Assembly (NCBI GenBank): GCA_029263015.1
Contig: JAJCYI010000127.1
Location: 1-64,000, forward strand
DNA from: Saprospiraceae bacterium
GTDB lineage: Bacteria; Bacteroidota; Bacteroidia; Chitinophagales; Saprospiraceae
DNA: 64,000 nucleotides
Direction: 5' to 3'
In this document: positions 52,579-60,168 of the stretch, piece by piece
How the letters are laid out: each line of letters starts with the position of its first letter
Numbering within the stretch: position 1 is the first letter of the stretch
Translations under genes and position numbers: made by a program
Notes under the pieces: generated by a model
The model's input: only the letters and a program-made list of their open reading frames with translations
What the model was told of the DNA's origin: nothing
Database searches by the model: none

Positions 52579-52932
52579 ATGGGAGAATTAATAGGCTTAG
52601 TAGCAGTTGCAGGAAGCATGACATCTATTGTTATCATTGCATACCTGTTTTTTAACTCGCGTCACAAAACACGGATGGCCCTTATCCAACATGATAAGGA
52701 AGCTTCCATCTTCAAGGAAAACGGCAGAGGTTCATCTGGCCTAAAGTATGGTTTGCTGATGGTGGGCATTGGTCTCGGCATTCTGATGGGGATGATTATC
52801 GAGAGTGTCTTACAGACGGATTCACCAGTCCCCCACTTCTCTATGATGCTTATTTTAGGTGGATTGGGATTGGTTGGCTATCACTTAATTTTGAAAAAGA
52901 AAGAAGAGGAAGAAGAATCGGATCAGGTTTAA
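52579..52932 (+). CDS. DUF6249-type small membrane protein
   Basis: 117 residues. First helix at about 5-25 (LVAVAGSMTSIVIIAYLFF), then a basic/hydrophilic loop with HKTRMALIQHDKEAS, two helices at about 55-75 and 87-105 (LMVGIGLGILMGMIIESVL; MMLILGGLGLVGYHLIL) and an acidic KKKEEEEES tail. This layout matches the DUF6249 family, which is often found with sigma factor genes; none is adjacent here. The function is unknown. It ends 28 bp before a strong bidirectional terminator shared with bamA. Confidence 0.75.
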   Translation: MGELIGLVAVAGSMTSIVIIAYLFFNSRHKTRMALIQHDKEASIFKENGRGSSGLKYGLLMVGIGLGILMGMIIESVLQTDSPVPHFSMMLILGGLGLVGYHLILKKKEEEEESDQV

Positions 52933-52960
52933 TAGTAAGTCAAGCGAATTCTGAGTGGAC

Positions 52961-52997
52961 AAAAAAAAAGGCCAACCGATCGGTTGGCCTTTTTTTA
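52961..52997. terminator. Bidirectional intrinsic terminator
   Basis: The perfect 22-nt palindrome centred at 52979 (AGGCCAACCGA and its complement, 52969-52990) is flanked by an A-run on the left and a T-run on the right, so it can terminate both the DUF6249 gene (plus) and bamA (minus). Confidence 0.93.
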
Positions 52998-53012
52998 TTT
53001 AGAACTCATTCC

Positions 53013-55571
53013 TTATTCAGGTTCAAAACCAAGAATGATGTTGAAAGTGGAAAGCTCCGACAGTGTGCTTCCGGGCTTGTCAAACCCTACGCCATAATCG
53101 AATCCGAGCACACCGAACATTGGCAAGAAAACCCGGAGTCCCCCACCAACTGATCTTTTCATATCAAAAGGATTGAAATTCCTGCTCTTCCTCCAAGCAT
53201 TACCACCTTGGGCAAAAGCGAGCACATAAATCGTGGAACTTGGGTTCAACGAAAGAGGGTATCTCAATTCAAGGGTCATCTTTTCATAAAGTGGGGTTGC
53301 TGTCACACCAGATGAGGTTATGTTGTTTTTAAAGTCTTCTGGATCATATCCCCGCATTGAAATAATTTCGGTGCCCGTAAAGAATCCAAATTGTTGGTTG
53401 TTGAGGCCATCCCCACCCAACTGAAATCTCTCAAACGGAGTAATGCCAATCTCGTCATTATAAGCACCAATAAAGCCCATCCTCGCCGAGGCTTTTACGA
53501 CCAGTTTGCCTATCAGGGTCTGGTACCAATCAGCATTGATTTTCCACTTATGGTATTCCAAAAAGTTGAAACGCTCTTCAGGCTCAAGTTCCCTGTAATC
53601 TTTTTTACTGAACAATGAGTATGGCGGCGTAGCTTGTACAGAAAGGGAAATCCTTGATCCATCTTGTGGGAAGATAGGGTTGTTGATGGTACTCCTTGCT
53701 ATCGTTTGAGTGATGCTAAAGTTTCTAAAACCGCCATCAGAAACAGTCTCTCCCCTGTCCGTCCTGAACAGTGTTGAATTGCTGGTGCTGAGATAATTGT
53801 CCAATTCAATGTTTTGGAGGTTTAGGGCTACAGAGTAAAGGAAGTTATCATCAGGGAATTTCAGCCTTGTACCAAGACTGATGGTCACTCCAGCATTTAT
53901 CAGTTTCCCGAACAATTCGCTGTTTCTATCAAAGCCGTTGGTAAGCCTAGACATGAATCCTGCTACGGTCAATGAGTTTGGTTTTTTCCCGCCCATCCAA
54001 GGTTCAGTGAAGGACACGTTGTACGATTGAAAAAAACGGCCATTGGTCTGTGCCCTGAGCGAGAGCCGCTGGCCATCACCTTGAGGGAGCGGGCTCCATG
54101 TGCTTTTGTTGAAAATATTTCGAGCGGAAAAGTTATTAAAAGCGACACCAAGTGTTCCAATGACACCTCGCCCCCGGCCACCCCATCCTGCAGATAATTC
54201 CAACTGGTCCGAGGGCTTTTCCTCAACGGTGTATTCTATGTCAACTGTTCCTCGTTCTGGATTTACAGGTGTATTGATACCTAAATTTTCTGGATTGAAA
54301 TAACCTAGATTGATGATTTCTCGCTGAGAGCGTATGATGTCAGACCGACTGAATTTTGCCCCTGGTATAGTCCTCAGTTCCCTTCTCACTACGTGCTCAT
54401 TTGTGCGGTCATTTCCCATTATCACTACTTTGTCAATCGTGGCTTGTGGGCCTTCAAAAATCCGCAGTTCTATGTCAATAGAATCTTTGGTCACGGCAAC
54501 TTCAACAGGATCAATACTAAAAAAGAGGTAGCCGTTGTCCATGTATAGAGAACTGACGTCCCTGCCATCCTGGCTAAACTGAAGGCGTGTTTCGAGTAGT
54601 TCACTGTTGTAAATATCTCCTTTGTTTATCCCCAGTACATTGGAAAGCGTATTGGTTTCATAAATAGAGTTTCCTTTCCAGGAGATGTTGCGGAAATAAT
54701 ATTGATTGCCCTCATTAATGTCGAGGTGTACTACCAAGTTACCACTTTTCCCATCGCGCCAGATACTATCGGAAAGGATTTGGGCATCGCGGAAGCCCAT
54801 CTTGTTATAGTTTGCGATCAGCGCCTTTTTATCTCCTTCATAATCGGCTTTGATCAATTTGGAAGAAGAAAGTAACCGTTTTTTCCGCCGCGTATTTTTC
54901 ATCATATTGCGGAGTTTAACGGTTTTGATATTATTGTTCCCTGTAAAAGTAATATCCTGGATTTTTACTTTTTTGTTTTTATCAATATCAAAAACCAACC
55001 GGATGGAATTTATCCTGCTGTCATCAATTATTTCTTCAACTTTTACCGATACATCGAAATATCCCTTTTCGATAAAATATTTTTTGATGGCAAATGCAGA
55101 ATTGGATTTGATACTTTCTGTAACGATCCCTCCCTTAATCAAATATTTATTGATCTGTTCATTGAGGTCATCATGGTTGCCTTTTTTTACACCTTTATAG
55201 GAATGTGTTGTTAACCGAGGCCGCTCCTGTACTTGGATTTCGAGGAATATGACATCTCCAATTGTCTTTTCTTTGTATATCTGGACATCAGTAAAGAGGC
55301 TAAGTTTCCACAATGCTTTTAATGCCCGGGGAATACTGCCTCCCGGTATCCTGATCCTATCGCCAACCCTGAAACCTGCAATGGAAGTGATCGCATTTTC
55401 GTCGCTGTATTTAGCCCCAATTACTTTCACGCCTCCAATTTCATAATCCTTGGGTTCAGAGTAATCGAGTACAGGTATGGTGTCAACACCAATTTGTCCA
55501 GATAGTGACGTGGTGCAAAAAAGAAATGAGAAAGCAATGATAGCAGGCAGTAAGTAATAAGTCTTTTGCAT
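53013..55571 (-). CDS. bamA: Outer-membrane protein assembly factor BamA
   Basis: 852 residues from ATG at 55571, which gives a signal peptide (YYLLPAIIAFSFLFCTTSLS). Upstream in-frame starts to 55676 translate leader sequence. Five POTRA domains occupy about 35-430 (for example IGGVKVIGAKYSDENAI, IQDITFTGNNNIKTVKLRNM, IDKVVIMGNDRTNEHVVRRE). The C-terminal barrel from about 450 has ELSAGWGGRGRGVIGTLGVA, the conserved RGY loop in ISMRGYDPEDF, and the end GFDKPGSTLSELSTFNIILGFEPE in outline. It inserts beta-barrels into the outer membrane. It follows uppS on the strand, an order common in Bacteroidota. Confidence 0.95.
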   Translation of the reverse strand: MQKTYYLLPAIIAFSFLFCTTSLSGQIGVDTIPVLDYSEPKDYEIGGVKVIGAKYSDENAITSIAGFRVGDRIRIPGGSIPRALKALWKLSLFTDVQIYKEKTIGDVIFLEIQVQERPRLTTHSYKGVKKGNHDDLNEQINKYLIKGGIVTESIKSNSAFAIKKYFIEKGYFDVSVKVEEIIDDSRINSIRLVFDIDKNKKVKIQDITFTGNNNIKTVKLRNMMKNTRRKKRLLSSSKLIKADYEGDKKALIANYNKMGFRDAQILSDSIWRDGKSGNLVVHLDINEGNQYYFRNISWKGNSIYETNTLSNVLGINKGDIYNSELLETRLQFSQDGRDVSSLYMDNGYLFFSIDPVEVAVTKDSIDIELRIFEGPQATIDKVVIMGNDRTNEHVVRRELRTIPGAKFSRSDIIRSQREIINLGYFNPENLGINTPVNPERGTVDIEYTVEEKPSDQLELSAGWGGRGRGVIGTLGVAFNNFSARNIFNKSTWSPLPQGDGQRLSLRAQTNGRFFQSYNVSFTEPWMGGKKPNSLTVAGFMSRLTNGFDRNSELFGKLINAGVTISLGTRLKFPDDNFLYSVALNLQNIELDNYLSTSNSTLFRTDRGETVSDGGFRNFSITQTIARSTINNPIFPQDGSRISLSVQATPPYSLFSKKDYRELEPEERFNFLEYHKWKINADWYQTLIGKLVVKASARMGFIGAYNDEIGITPFERFQLGGDGLNNQQFGFFTGTEIISMRGYDPEDFKNNITSSGVTATPLYEKMTLELRYPLSLNPSSTIYVLAFAQGGNAWRKSRNFNPFDMKRSVGGGLRVFLPMFGVLGFDYGVGFDKPGSTLSELSTFNIILGFEPE

Positions 55572-55864
55572 GAATTTGCCTTTTATGATTGTACTTTTTA
55601 GAAGTAAATTATTATTCATATTGAAAATCGACTTGCCCCGATCCAATCGGGAAGGTGTTGCGAAAATGGGTTGCAAAGAAACACATGATTAATCAAATTC
55701 TTGTGCCACGACAAAAAATTCTACTTTTCTGTCCGTTGCGATGCTTGATTTGAAAAGTGGGAGTAAAGAGTTGGTTGGTTGTATGCATGTACACCTATTC
55801 AAAGCATTTATAAAACTCTTGATATAGCAGAGGATATTGATAATCAATTTATTGAGGAAATTGT

Positions 55865-56608
55865 TTATTTTGATAACTGTTCACTGATTTTTCCGAATCG
55901 GCGTTCCCTGCTCTGGTAGTTCAGGATTGCTTCATATAAATGGTTTTTTCTAAAATCTGGCCATAGGGTATCCGTAAAATATAACTCGGCGTAAGCTATT
56001 TGCCACAAAAGAAAATTGCTTATCCTTGTCTCCCCACTTGTCCTGATAAGCAGCTCAGGATCGGGGATGTCCTTCGTGGCCAGGGCATTTGAAAAAATGG
56101 TTTCATCTATCTCAACTTCACTTATTTTGCCAGCTTTTGTCATAGTGGCAATCTTTCGGGCTGCTTCCACGATCTCCCATTTTGCACTGTAATTCAATGC
56201 TAAAACGAGGGTCATCCTTGTATTGTTAGCAGTATCTTCGATCGCCCGCAAAAGAGCTTTATGGCTCTTTTGCGGGAGTTTTGAAAGGTCACCAATTGCT
56301 TGTAACCGAATATTGTTTTTATTCAGGGTTTTGACTTCCTTTTTAATTGTCTCCACCAGTAAGGTCATCAATGCCGTTACTTCTGTTATTGGCCGGTTCC
56401 AGTTTTCGGTTGAAAATGCATACAATGTCAAAAATTCTATACCCAGTTCAGCGGCAGCCTCAGTTGCTTCCCTAACTGACTTTACACCATTGTGGTGGCC
56501 ATATATCCGAGGCCGGTTTTGCTCCTTGGCCCACCTTCCATTTCCATCCATGATGATGGCTATGTGCCGAGGTAATTTTTTTAAGTTTATTTTCGATTTT
56601 GAATCCAT
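55865..56608 (-). CDS. uppS: Isoprenyl transferase (undecaprenyl diphosphate synthase)
   Basis: 247 residues from ATG at 56608, the normal length; a longer frame to 56674 is rejected. HIAIIMDGNGRWAKEQNRPR with catalytic Asp21, GHHNGVKSV, TLYAFSTENWNRP and, near the end, DPELLIRTSGETRISNFLLWQIAYAEL in outline carry the conserved cis-prenyltransferase regions I to V. It makes the C55 lipid carrier precursor used for peptidoglycan, LPS and the glycan encoded in this window. A TACCTTTG box lies 73 bp upstream of the start. Confidence 0.95.
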   Translation of the reverse strand: MDSKSKINLKKLPRHIAIIMDGNGRWAKEQNRPRIYGHHNGVKSVREATEAAAELGIEFLTLYAFSTENWNRPITEVTALMTLLVETIKKEVKTLNKNNIRLQAIGDLSKLPQKSHKALLRAIEDTANNTRMTLVLALNYSAKWEIVEAARKIATMTKAGKISEVEIDETIFSNALATKDIPDPELLIRTSGETRISNFLLWQIAYAELYFTDTLWPDFRKNHLYEAILNYQSRERRFGKISEQLSK

Positions 56609-56681
56609 TTTAAATACAATTCCACGGTGGCAAAATGAATGGGTTAGAGCAGTGTCCCCTGATTGTTTCGCCAAAGGATTG

Positions 56682-56689
56682 CAAAGGTA
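56682..56689 (-). promoter_or_regulatory. TAnnTTTG promoter box of uppS
   Basis: TACCTTTG on the minus strand, about 73 bp upstream of the uppS start. It is identical to the boxes before mvaD and the WecA-like gene at 57097. A -33 TTG is not obvious. Confidence 0.45.
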
Positions 56690-56766
56690 GTAAAAGCTGG
56701 TGGTGCTTTACATGTGGCCCATTATTGAAATGAACATTCAAAAAGAGGTGAAAAAGCTTGGGATGA

Positions 56767-56957
56767 TTGATAAGTAGGTGGAGTTAAATAATCGACACTT
56801 TTGACGAGGTTACCTGCCTACCGGCAGGCAGGTTTTTTCGTCAGACAAGGCAAAAAAAATTAGCATAGCCATAGCTACGGTCATTTTTTTTTAACAAAGT
56901 ATGGCGGAAAAAGAGCCCGCCAAAAGTGTCGATTATTTGAGTTCACCTACTTATTAA
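56767..56957. repeat. MITE-like 191-nt imperfect palindrome, family 2
   Basis: Arms at 56767-56809 and 56915-56957 match over about 36 of 43 positions when one is inverted, including the perfect 18-mer AAATAATCGACACTTTTG (56786-56803, inverted at 56921-56938). Complementarity resumes further in around AAAAAAAAT and ends in TAGCCATAGCTA. An extra small palindrome CCTGCCTACCGGCAGG (about 56813-56828) interrupts the left arm. No ORF is inside. It lies in the divergent promoter region of uppS and a WecA-like gene. Confidence 0.8.
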
Positions 56958-57064
56958 CTAGCTTTTATCATCATTTCGATCTTTAGAAACCTAACTCAAC
57001 TTTCATCACAAATAGAGTTGTGTAAAAGAAAATGGTTCAGGGCTAATATTGTAAATTCCCTTTG

Positions 57065-57072
57065 TACCTTTG
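57065..57072 (+). promoter_or_regulatory. TAnnTTTG promoter box of the WecA-like gene
   Basis: TACCTTTG ending 24 bp before the ATG at 57097, the same octamer and the same distance as before mvaD. A TTG at 57049-57051 is 13 nt upstream, shorter than the usual spacing. Confidence 0.5.
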
Positions 57073-57096
57073 TCACAGTCAAAACACCAAGCATTC

Positions 57097-58170
57097 ATGT
57101 ACGATTATGATGTCATTATCAGCTTTGTCACAGCATTTACGCTTACTTACTTTGTGATACCTCCCATCATCAGGGTTGCACTCAAAAAGAATTTATACGA
57201 TGTTCCCGTAGCACGTAGTTCACACACGCAAGTTACCCCACGCCTAGGCGGAATTGCCATCTTTGCTGGGACTATCTTTTCCATTTTGTTATGGACGCCT
57301 TTTAGCCTTTATGGTGGTAATCTTCAATATGTATTATGTGCCTTTATTCTGATATTCTTGGTAGGGGTAAAAGATGATATCGATGCCATAGCACCCTCTA
57401 AAAAACTGGTAGTCGAAATCCTTGCAGCGGTTATCTTAACATTTAAAGCGGGTGTTAAAATATCAAGCTTTCATGGCATGATGGGGATTGAAGAAATAGG
57501 GGTTGGGTGGAGCATTTTACTAACTGTGTTTACCATTATAGTCATCATTAACGCAATCAACTTGATAGATGGCATTAACGGACTTTCTGGAAGTCTCATC
57601 ATTATCATTACAGGTACTTTGGGTGTCTGGTTTATGATGATTGAACGATATGATCTGGCAATAATGGCCGTCTCGGCTGCTGGTGCAACTGCTGCGTTCC
57701 TGAAGTACAATTATTCACCTGCACAGATATTTATGGGTGATACCGGAGCATTGTTACTGGGGCTGATATGCTCCATTCTGGCCATCAATTTCATTGAACT
57801 CAATGGAAAACTCAACGACCTGCATCCTTTCAAGATCAATGCTGCCCCAGCCGTAGCCATTGGCATTCTGATACTTCCTTTGTTCGATACATTGAGGGTA
57901 TTTACCACGAGGATATTAAGAGGCAGGCACCCACTTTATCCAGACCGTACTCACATCCATCATTTGCTGCTCGATTCAGGGCTTAATCACACCCAGGCAA
58001 CGCTCATACTTGTAAGCGTGAATATTTTCTTCATCGTTCTTGTCTTTTTACTCCAACGGCACACGAACAACGCTGCACTTATTCTCCTTTTACTGGCTGG
58101 TATATCTTCTATTATGGTAGGCGGCCTGTACTATCAGGTAAATAGAAGAAAAAACAAAATGTCTTCCTGA
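57097..58170 (+). CDS. WecA/MraY-family sugar-1-phosphate transferase, second copy
   Basis: 357 residues from ATG at 57097; an upstream TTG is part of the promoter box and is not used. Polytopic with RSSHTQVTPRLGGIAIF (substrate loop), FLVGVKDDIDAI (Asp pair), NAINLIDGINGLSG, QIFMGDTGALLLG and YPDRTHIHHLLLDSGL. It is a clear paralogue of the enzyme at 27997-29079 and initiates assembly of a lipid-linked glycan on undecaprenyl phosphate. It stands alone, outside the polysaccharide locus, and is divergent from uppS, whose product it needs; it could serve O-antigen, a wall glycan or general protein O-glycosylation. Confidence 0.9.
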   Translation: MYDYDVIISFVTAFTLTYFVIPPIIRVALKKNLYDVPVARSSHTQVTPRLGGIAIFAGTIFSILLWTPFSLYGGNLQYVLCAFILIFLVGVKDDIDAIAPSKKLVVEILAAVILTFKAGVKISSFHGMMGIEEIGVGWSILLTVFTIIVIINAINLIDGINGLSGSLIIIITGTLGVWFMMIERYDLAIMAVSAAGATAAFLKYNYSPAQIFMGDTGALLLGLICSILAINFIELNGKLNDLHPFKINAAPAVAIGILILPLFDTLRVFTTRILRGRHPLYPDRTHIHHLLLDSGLNHTQATLILVSVNIFFIVLVFLLQRHTNNAALILLLLAGISSIMVGGLYYQVNRRKNKMSS

Positions 58171-58190
58171 AAAGCTATTTCAAATTTGAC

Positions 58191-58230
58191 AAAAAAAAGA
58201 CCGCAACTCTGCCGTTCGCAGAGAGCGGTC
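58191..58230 (-). terminator. Intrinsic terminator of the glucosaminidase gene
   Basis: On the minus strand, GACCGC and GCGGTC plus an inner CTCTGC/GCAGAG stem form a hairpin (58199-58230) with a small internal loop, followed by eight T. It lies about 105 bp after the glucosaminidase stop and 20 bp past the convergent WecA-like gene. Confidence 0.85.
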
Positions 58231-58333
58231 GCACCCAGAACATACATGAGAAAACTACTATTAGTTTTGGTCTTTGGGGAAACAGTCGGGCAATTGGTTT
58301 CTTAGGGAGTACAATTGTAAAACCCCATTTTTA

Positions 58334-59236
58334 TCATCCTTTGTCTAAAGTCTGTAAGTGATACTTTTCAATAATATTTACCAAAGTTTGTTCATAATGC
58401 TTGGCAGTGGCATACCCCAGCCTTTTGAGGCCACTTGCCCATTTATGGTAATCATCCCCGTATTTTAATAGCGGTTTGTAGCGCCCACTTACGATCATTT
58501 GGCTGTGTGCCCGCCAACTCTCCCACGCTGAATTATATTTTCGGAAAAAATCTTTGTGGCTGTCATCACCAAAATTTGAGCAATGCCCCTTTTTACAAGT
58601 TTTTGAAAAACATTTGACGCCAAAATGGTTGTTGTTTTTTGTCGATAGGGCACTCTTTCCTGAATTGCTCTCGACAATGGCTTGGGCCATTTTTATACTG
58701 GCCGGAATACCATACTTTTCTTTTTCCGAAATTGCTACATCTTTAAAGCGGCGGATGTAAGATTTGACCATCCTGTCTTTAGCCTTATCTCCAGGGGAAT
58801 CGGCAAAATGATCTTTTTTCTTCTCACTAAATATGGAAAACAGACTTGCCCGCTCCCCTTTTTCTTTCAATGCCACCCCTTCGGCAAGCGCAGCACTTCC
58901 AAATTTTGCACTTTGAACCACATCTCCCATCCCTACCGTAAAAGACAGATCCTGCTTAAAAGCCATAATGGCAAGCACACCAATGAAAGATAACTTGGCC
59001 CAAGGTAATTTGACAGTACTTGGCGTTACAGCAGTATGTTTATAGAATTGGTACTTCACTAACACAGTCAATTTTTCAATAATTAGTGATGCTTTTCGGA
59101 GCACCCAAATAATGGCCATTCCCGGCACAGACAGTCCATTATTAGCGTGGGCAACCCCACCGCTGCAAGCACGGAAGCTAGTTTGTTGGCTGTGGCCATT
59201 ATTAGAGAAGAAACTTTTTTGTTGATTTGATGACAT
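58334..59236 (-). CDS. Membrane-anchored N-acetylglucosaminidase (FlgJ/LytG-type)
   Basis: 300 residues from ATG at 59236; a GTG three codons upstream is possible. An internal hydrophobic stretch at about 80-92 (LSFIGVLAIMAF) probably acts as signal anchor after a basic N-terminal domain. The C-terminal 150 residues are a glucosaminidase domain: YGIPASIKMAQAIVESNSGK with the catalytic glutamate, NNHFGVKCF, CSNFGDDSHKDFFRKYNSAW and WASGLKRLGYAT. It cleaves peptidoglycan glycan strands. The gene is divergent from the S24 repressor gene, and its promoter overlaps repeated operator-like sites, so repression by that protein is plausible. Confidence 0.85.
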   Translation of the reverse strand: MSSNQQKSFFSNNGHSQQTSFRACSGGVAHANNGLSVPGMAIIWVLRKASLIIEKLTVLVKYQFYKHTAVTPSTVKLPWAKLSFIGVLAIMAFKQDLSFTVGMGDVVQSAKFGSAALAEGVALKEKGERASLFSIFSEKKKDHFADSPGDKAKDRMVKSYIRRFKDVAISEKEKYGIPASIKMAQAIVESNSGKSALSTKNNNHFGVKCFSKTCKKGHCSNFGDDSHKDFFRKYNSAWESWRAHSQMIVSGRYKPLLKYGDDYHKWASGLKRLGYATAKHYEQTLVNIIEKYHLQTLDKG

Positions 59237-59246
59237 GATTTTCACG

Positions 59247-59257
59247 GTTTAGAAAAC
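59247..59257. promoter_or_regulatory. Operator-like site O1
   Basis: GTTTAGAAAAC, an imperfect palindrome of the form GTTT-N3-AAAC, placed just before the glucosaminidase start codon. It resembles O2 and O3 in the same gap. Confidence 0.35.
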
Positions 59258-59315
59258 TATTTGTATCTTCGATCCTTCTTTTGCAAATTCTTGTTGTAGA
59301 ATCAATCTAACGGTG

Positions 59316-59348
59316 CAAATTTAAAAACATTTTGTTTCTAAAACCAAA
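59316..59348 (-). promoter_or_regulatory. Candidate promoter of the glucosaminidase gene
   Basis: On the minus strand TTTG (59348-59345) and TAAATTTG (59323-59316) are 21 nt apart, an excellent fit to the Bacteroidota -33/-7 promoter pattern. The start codon is 80 bp downstream. Confidence 0.6.
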
Positions 59349-59360
59349 TATTTCTAAAAC
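59334..59360. promoter_or_regulatory. Operator-like sites O2 and O3 overlapping the promoter
   Basis: GTTTCTAAAAC (59334-59344) and ATTTCTAAAAC (59350-59360) start 16 nt apart, so the 10-nt word TTTCTAAAAC is directly repeated. O2 lies in the spacer of the glucosaminidase promoter and O3 just upstream of its -33 box, and both lie 15-40 bp before the repressor start. They are candidates for binding by the S24 protein. Confidence 0.45.
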
Positions 59361-59374
59361 ATTTTTATTTTAAA

Positions 59375-60088
59375 ATGGGAAATTTTTCAGACAACATTGT
59401 TAACCAGCGCTTTAAGGCAGCTTTTTTTTCACTGGAAGAAAGGCGTATGATTAAAGGCAAATCTGATATAGCCAAACAATTAGGCACATATAACCATGTG
59501 ATTAACAGCATTTTGAAAGGAGACCGTAACATTACAGTAGAGCAATTACACAAATTGTTTGAAACTTATGGAATTGATGCCAACTACATGTTTGGGCTTG
59601 GAGAAGACATGTTTACGGATATTGAAAATGGCTTCCCTACGCTATCAAAAGAAGAACGCTTATTTGGAGGTAGGCCAAACATCACGTTAGTGCCCAATCG
59701 CGCAATGGCTGGTTATGCCATGGAGCACCAGGCCGATGGTTTCCTTTCGGAACTACCAAAATTTTCCATTCCCAACCTGGATGGAAGCCTCCTTGCTTTT
59801 GAGATTAGTGGAGATAGCATGTATCCAACAATTACCAACGGTGATGTCGTGGTCTGCGAGCCGCTTGAACGGGGCGACCCGATGCGCGATAATAATGTAT
59901 ATGTGGTCGTCACCGATGTGGTAGTGGCAAAGCGGATACAGCAGATCAGGGGGAGTGAGGGCACTCCTGACCAATTGCGCCTCATTTCAGATAATAATGC
60001 CGTTTATAAACCATATGAAGTTGATCTTGAAGCCATCCGTCAAATATTGAGGGTCAAATGCCGCCTTACTTCTTATGCCATTAGTTAA
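59375..60088 (+). CDS. S24-family transcriptional repressor (LexA/CI-like)
   Basis: 237 residues. N-terminal helix-turn-helix of the Cro/CI type at about 20-70 (KSDIAKQLGTYNHVINSILK, EQLHKLFETYGI). The C-terminal S24 peptidase domain has the catalytic serine in GDSMYPTITNGD (Ser148) and the lysine in VVVAKRIQQ (Lys186). An Ala-Gly pair at 112-113 (NRAMAGYA) is placed as expected for a self-cleavage site. It should act as a DNA-binding repressor that may be inactivated by autocleavage under stress. No phage genes are near; the divergent neighbour is a cell-wall glucosaminidase. Confidence 0.88.
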   Translation: MGNFSDNIVNQRFKAAFFSLEERRMIKGKSDIAKQLGTYNHVINSILKGDRNITVEQLHKLFETYGIDANYMFGLGEDMFTDIENGFPTLSKEERLFGGRPNITLVPNRAMAGYAMEHQADGFLSELPKFSIPNLDGSLLAFEISGDSMYPTITNGDVVVCEPLERGDPMRDNNVYVVVTDVVVAKRIQQIRGSEGTPDQLRLISDNNAVYKPYEVDLEAIRQILRVKCRLTSYAIS

Positions 60089-60168
60089 TGGCGAGACAGA
60101 AGTAGAATGGAATCAAAATTTGGTTCCACCTTGCTCCACCTCTCACTTTTGACTGTCCACTATTTTTC

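Noticed and set aside
58246-58305. 19-residue plus-strand micro-ORF starting MRKLLLVLV
   Set aside because: Looks like a leader peptide, but it lies between two convergent genes behind a terminator, with no downstream gene for it to regulate.
59375-60088. Prophage or integrative element around the S24 repressor
   Set aside because: No integrase, phage structural or lysis-holin genes, and no att-like direct repeats in the neighbourhood.
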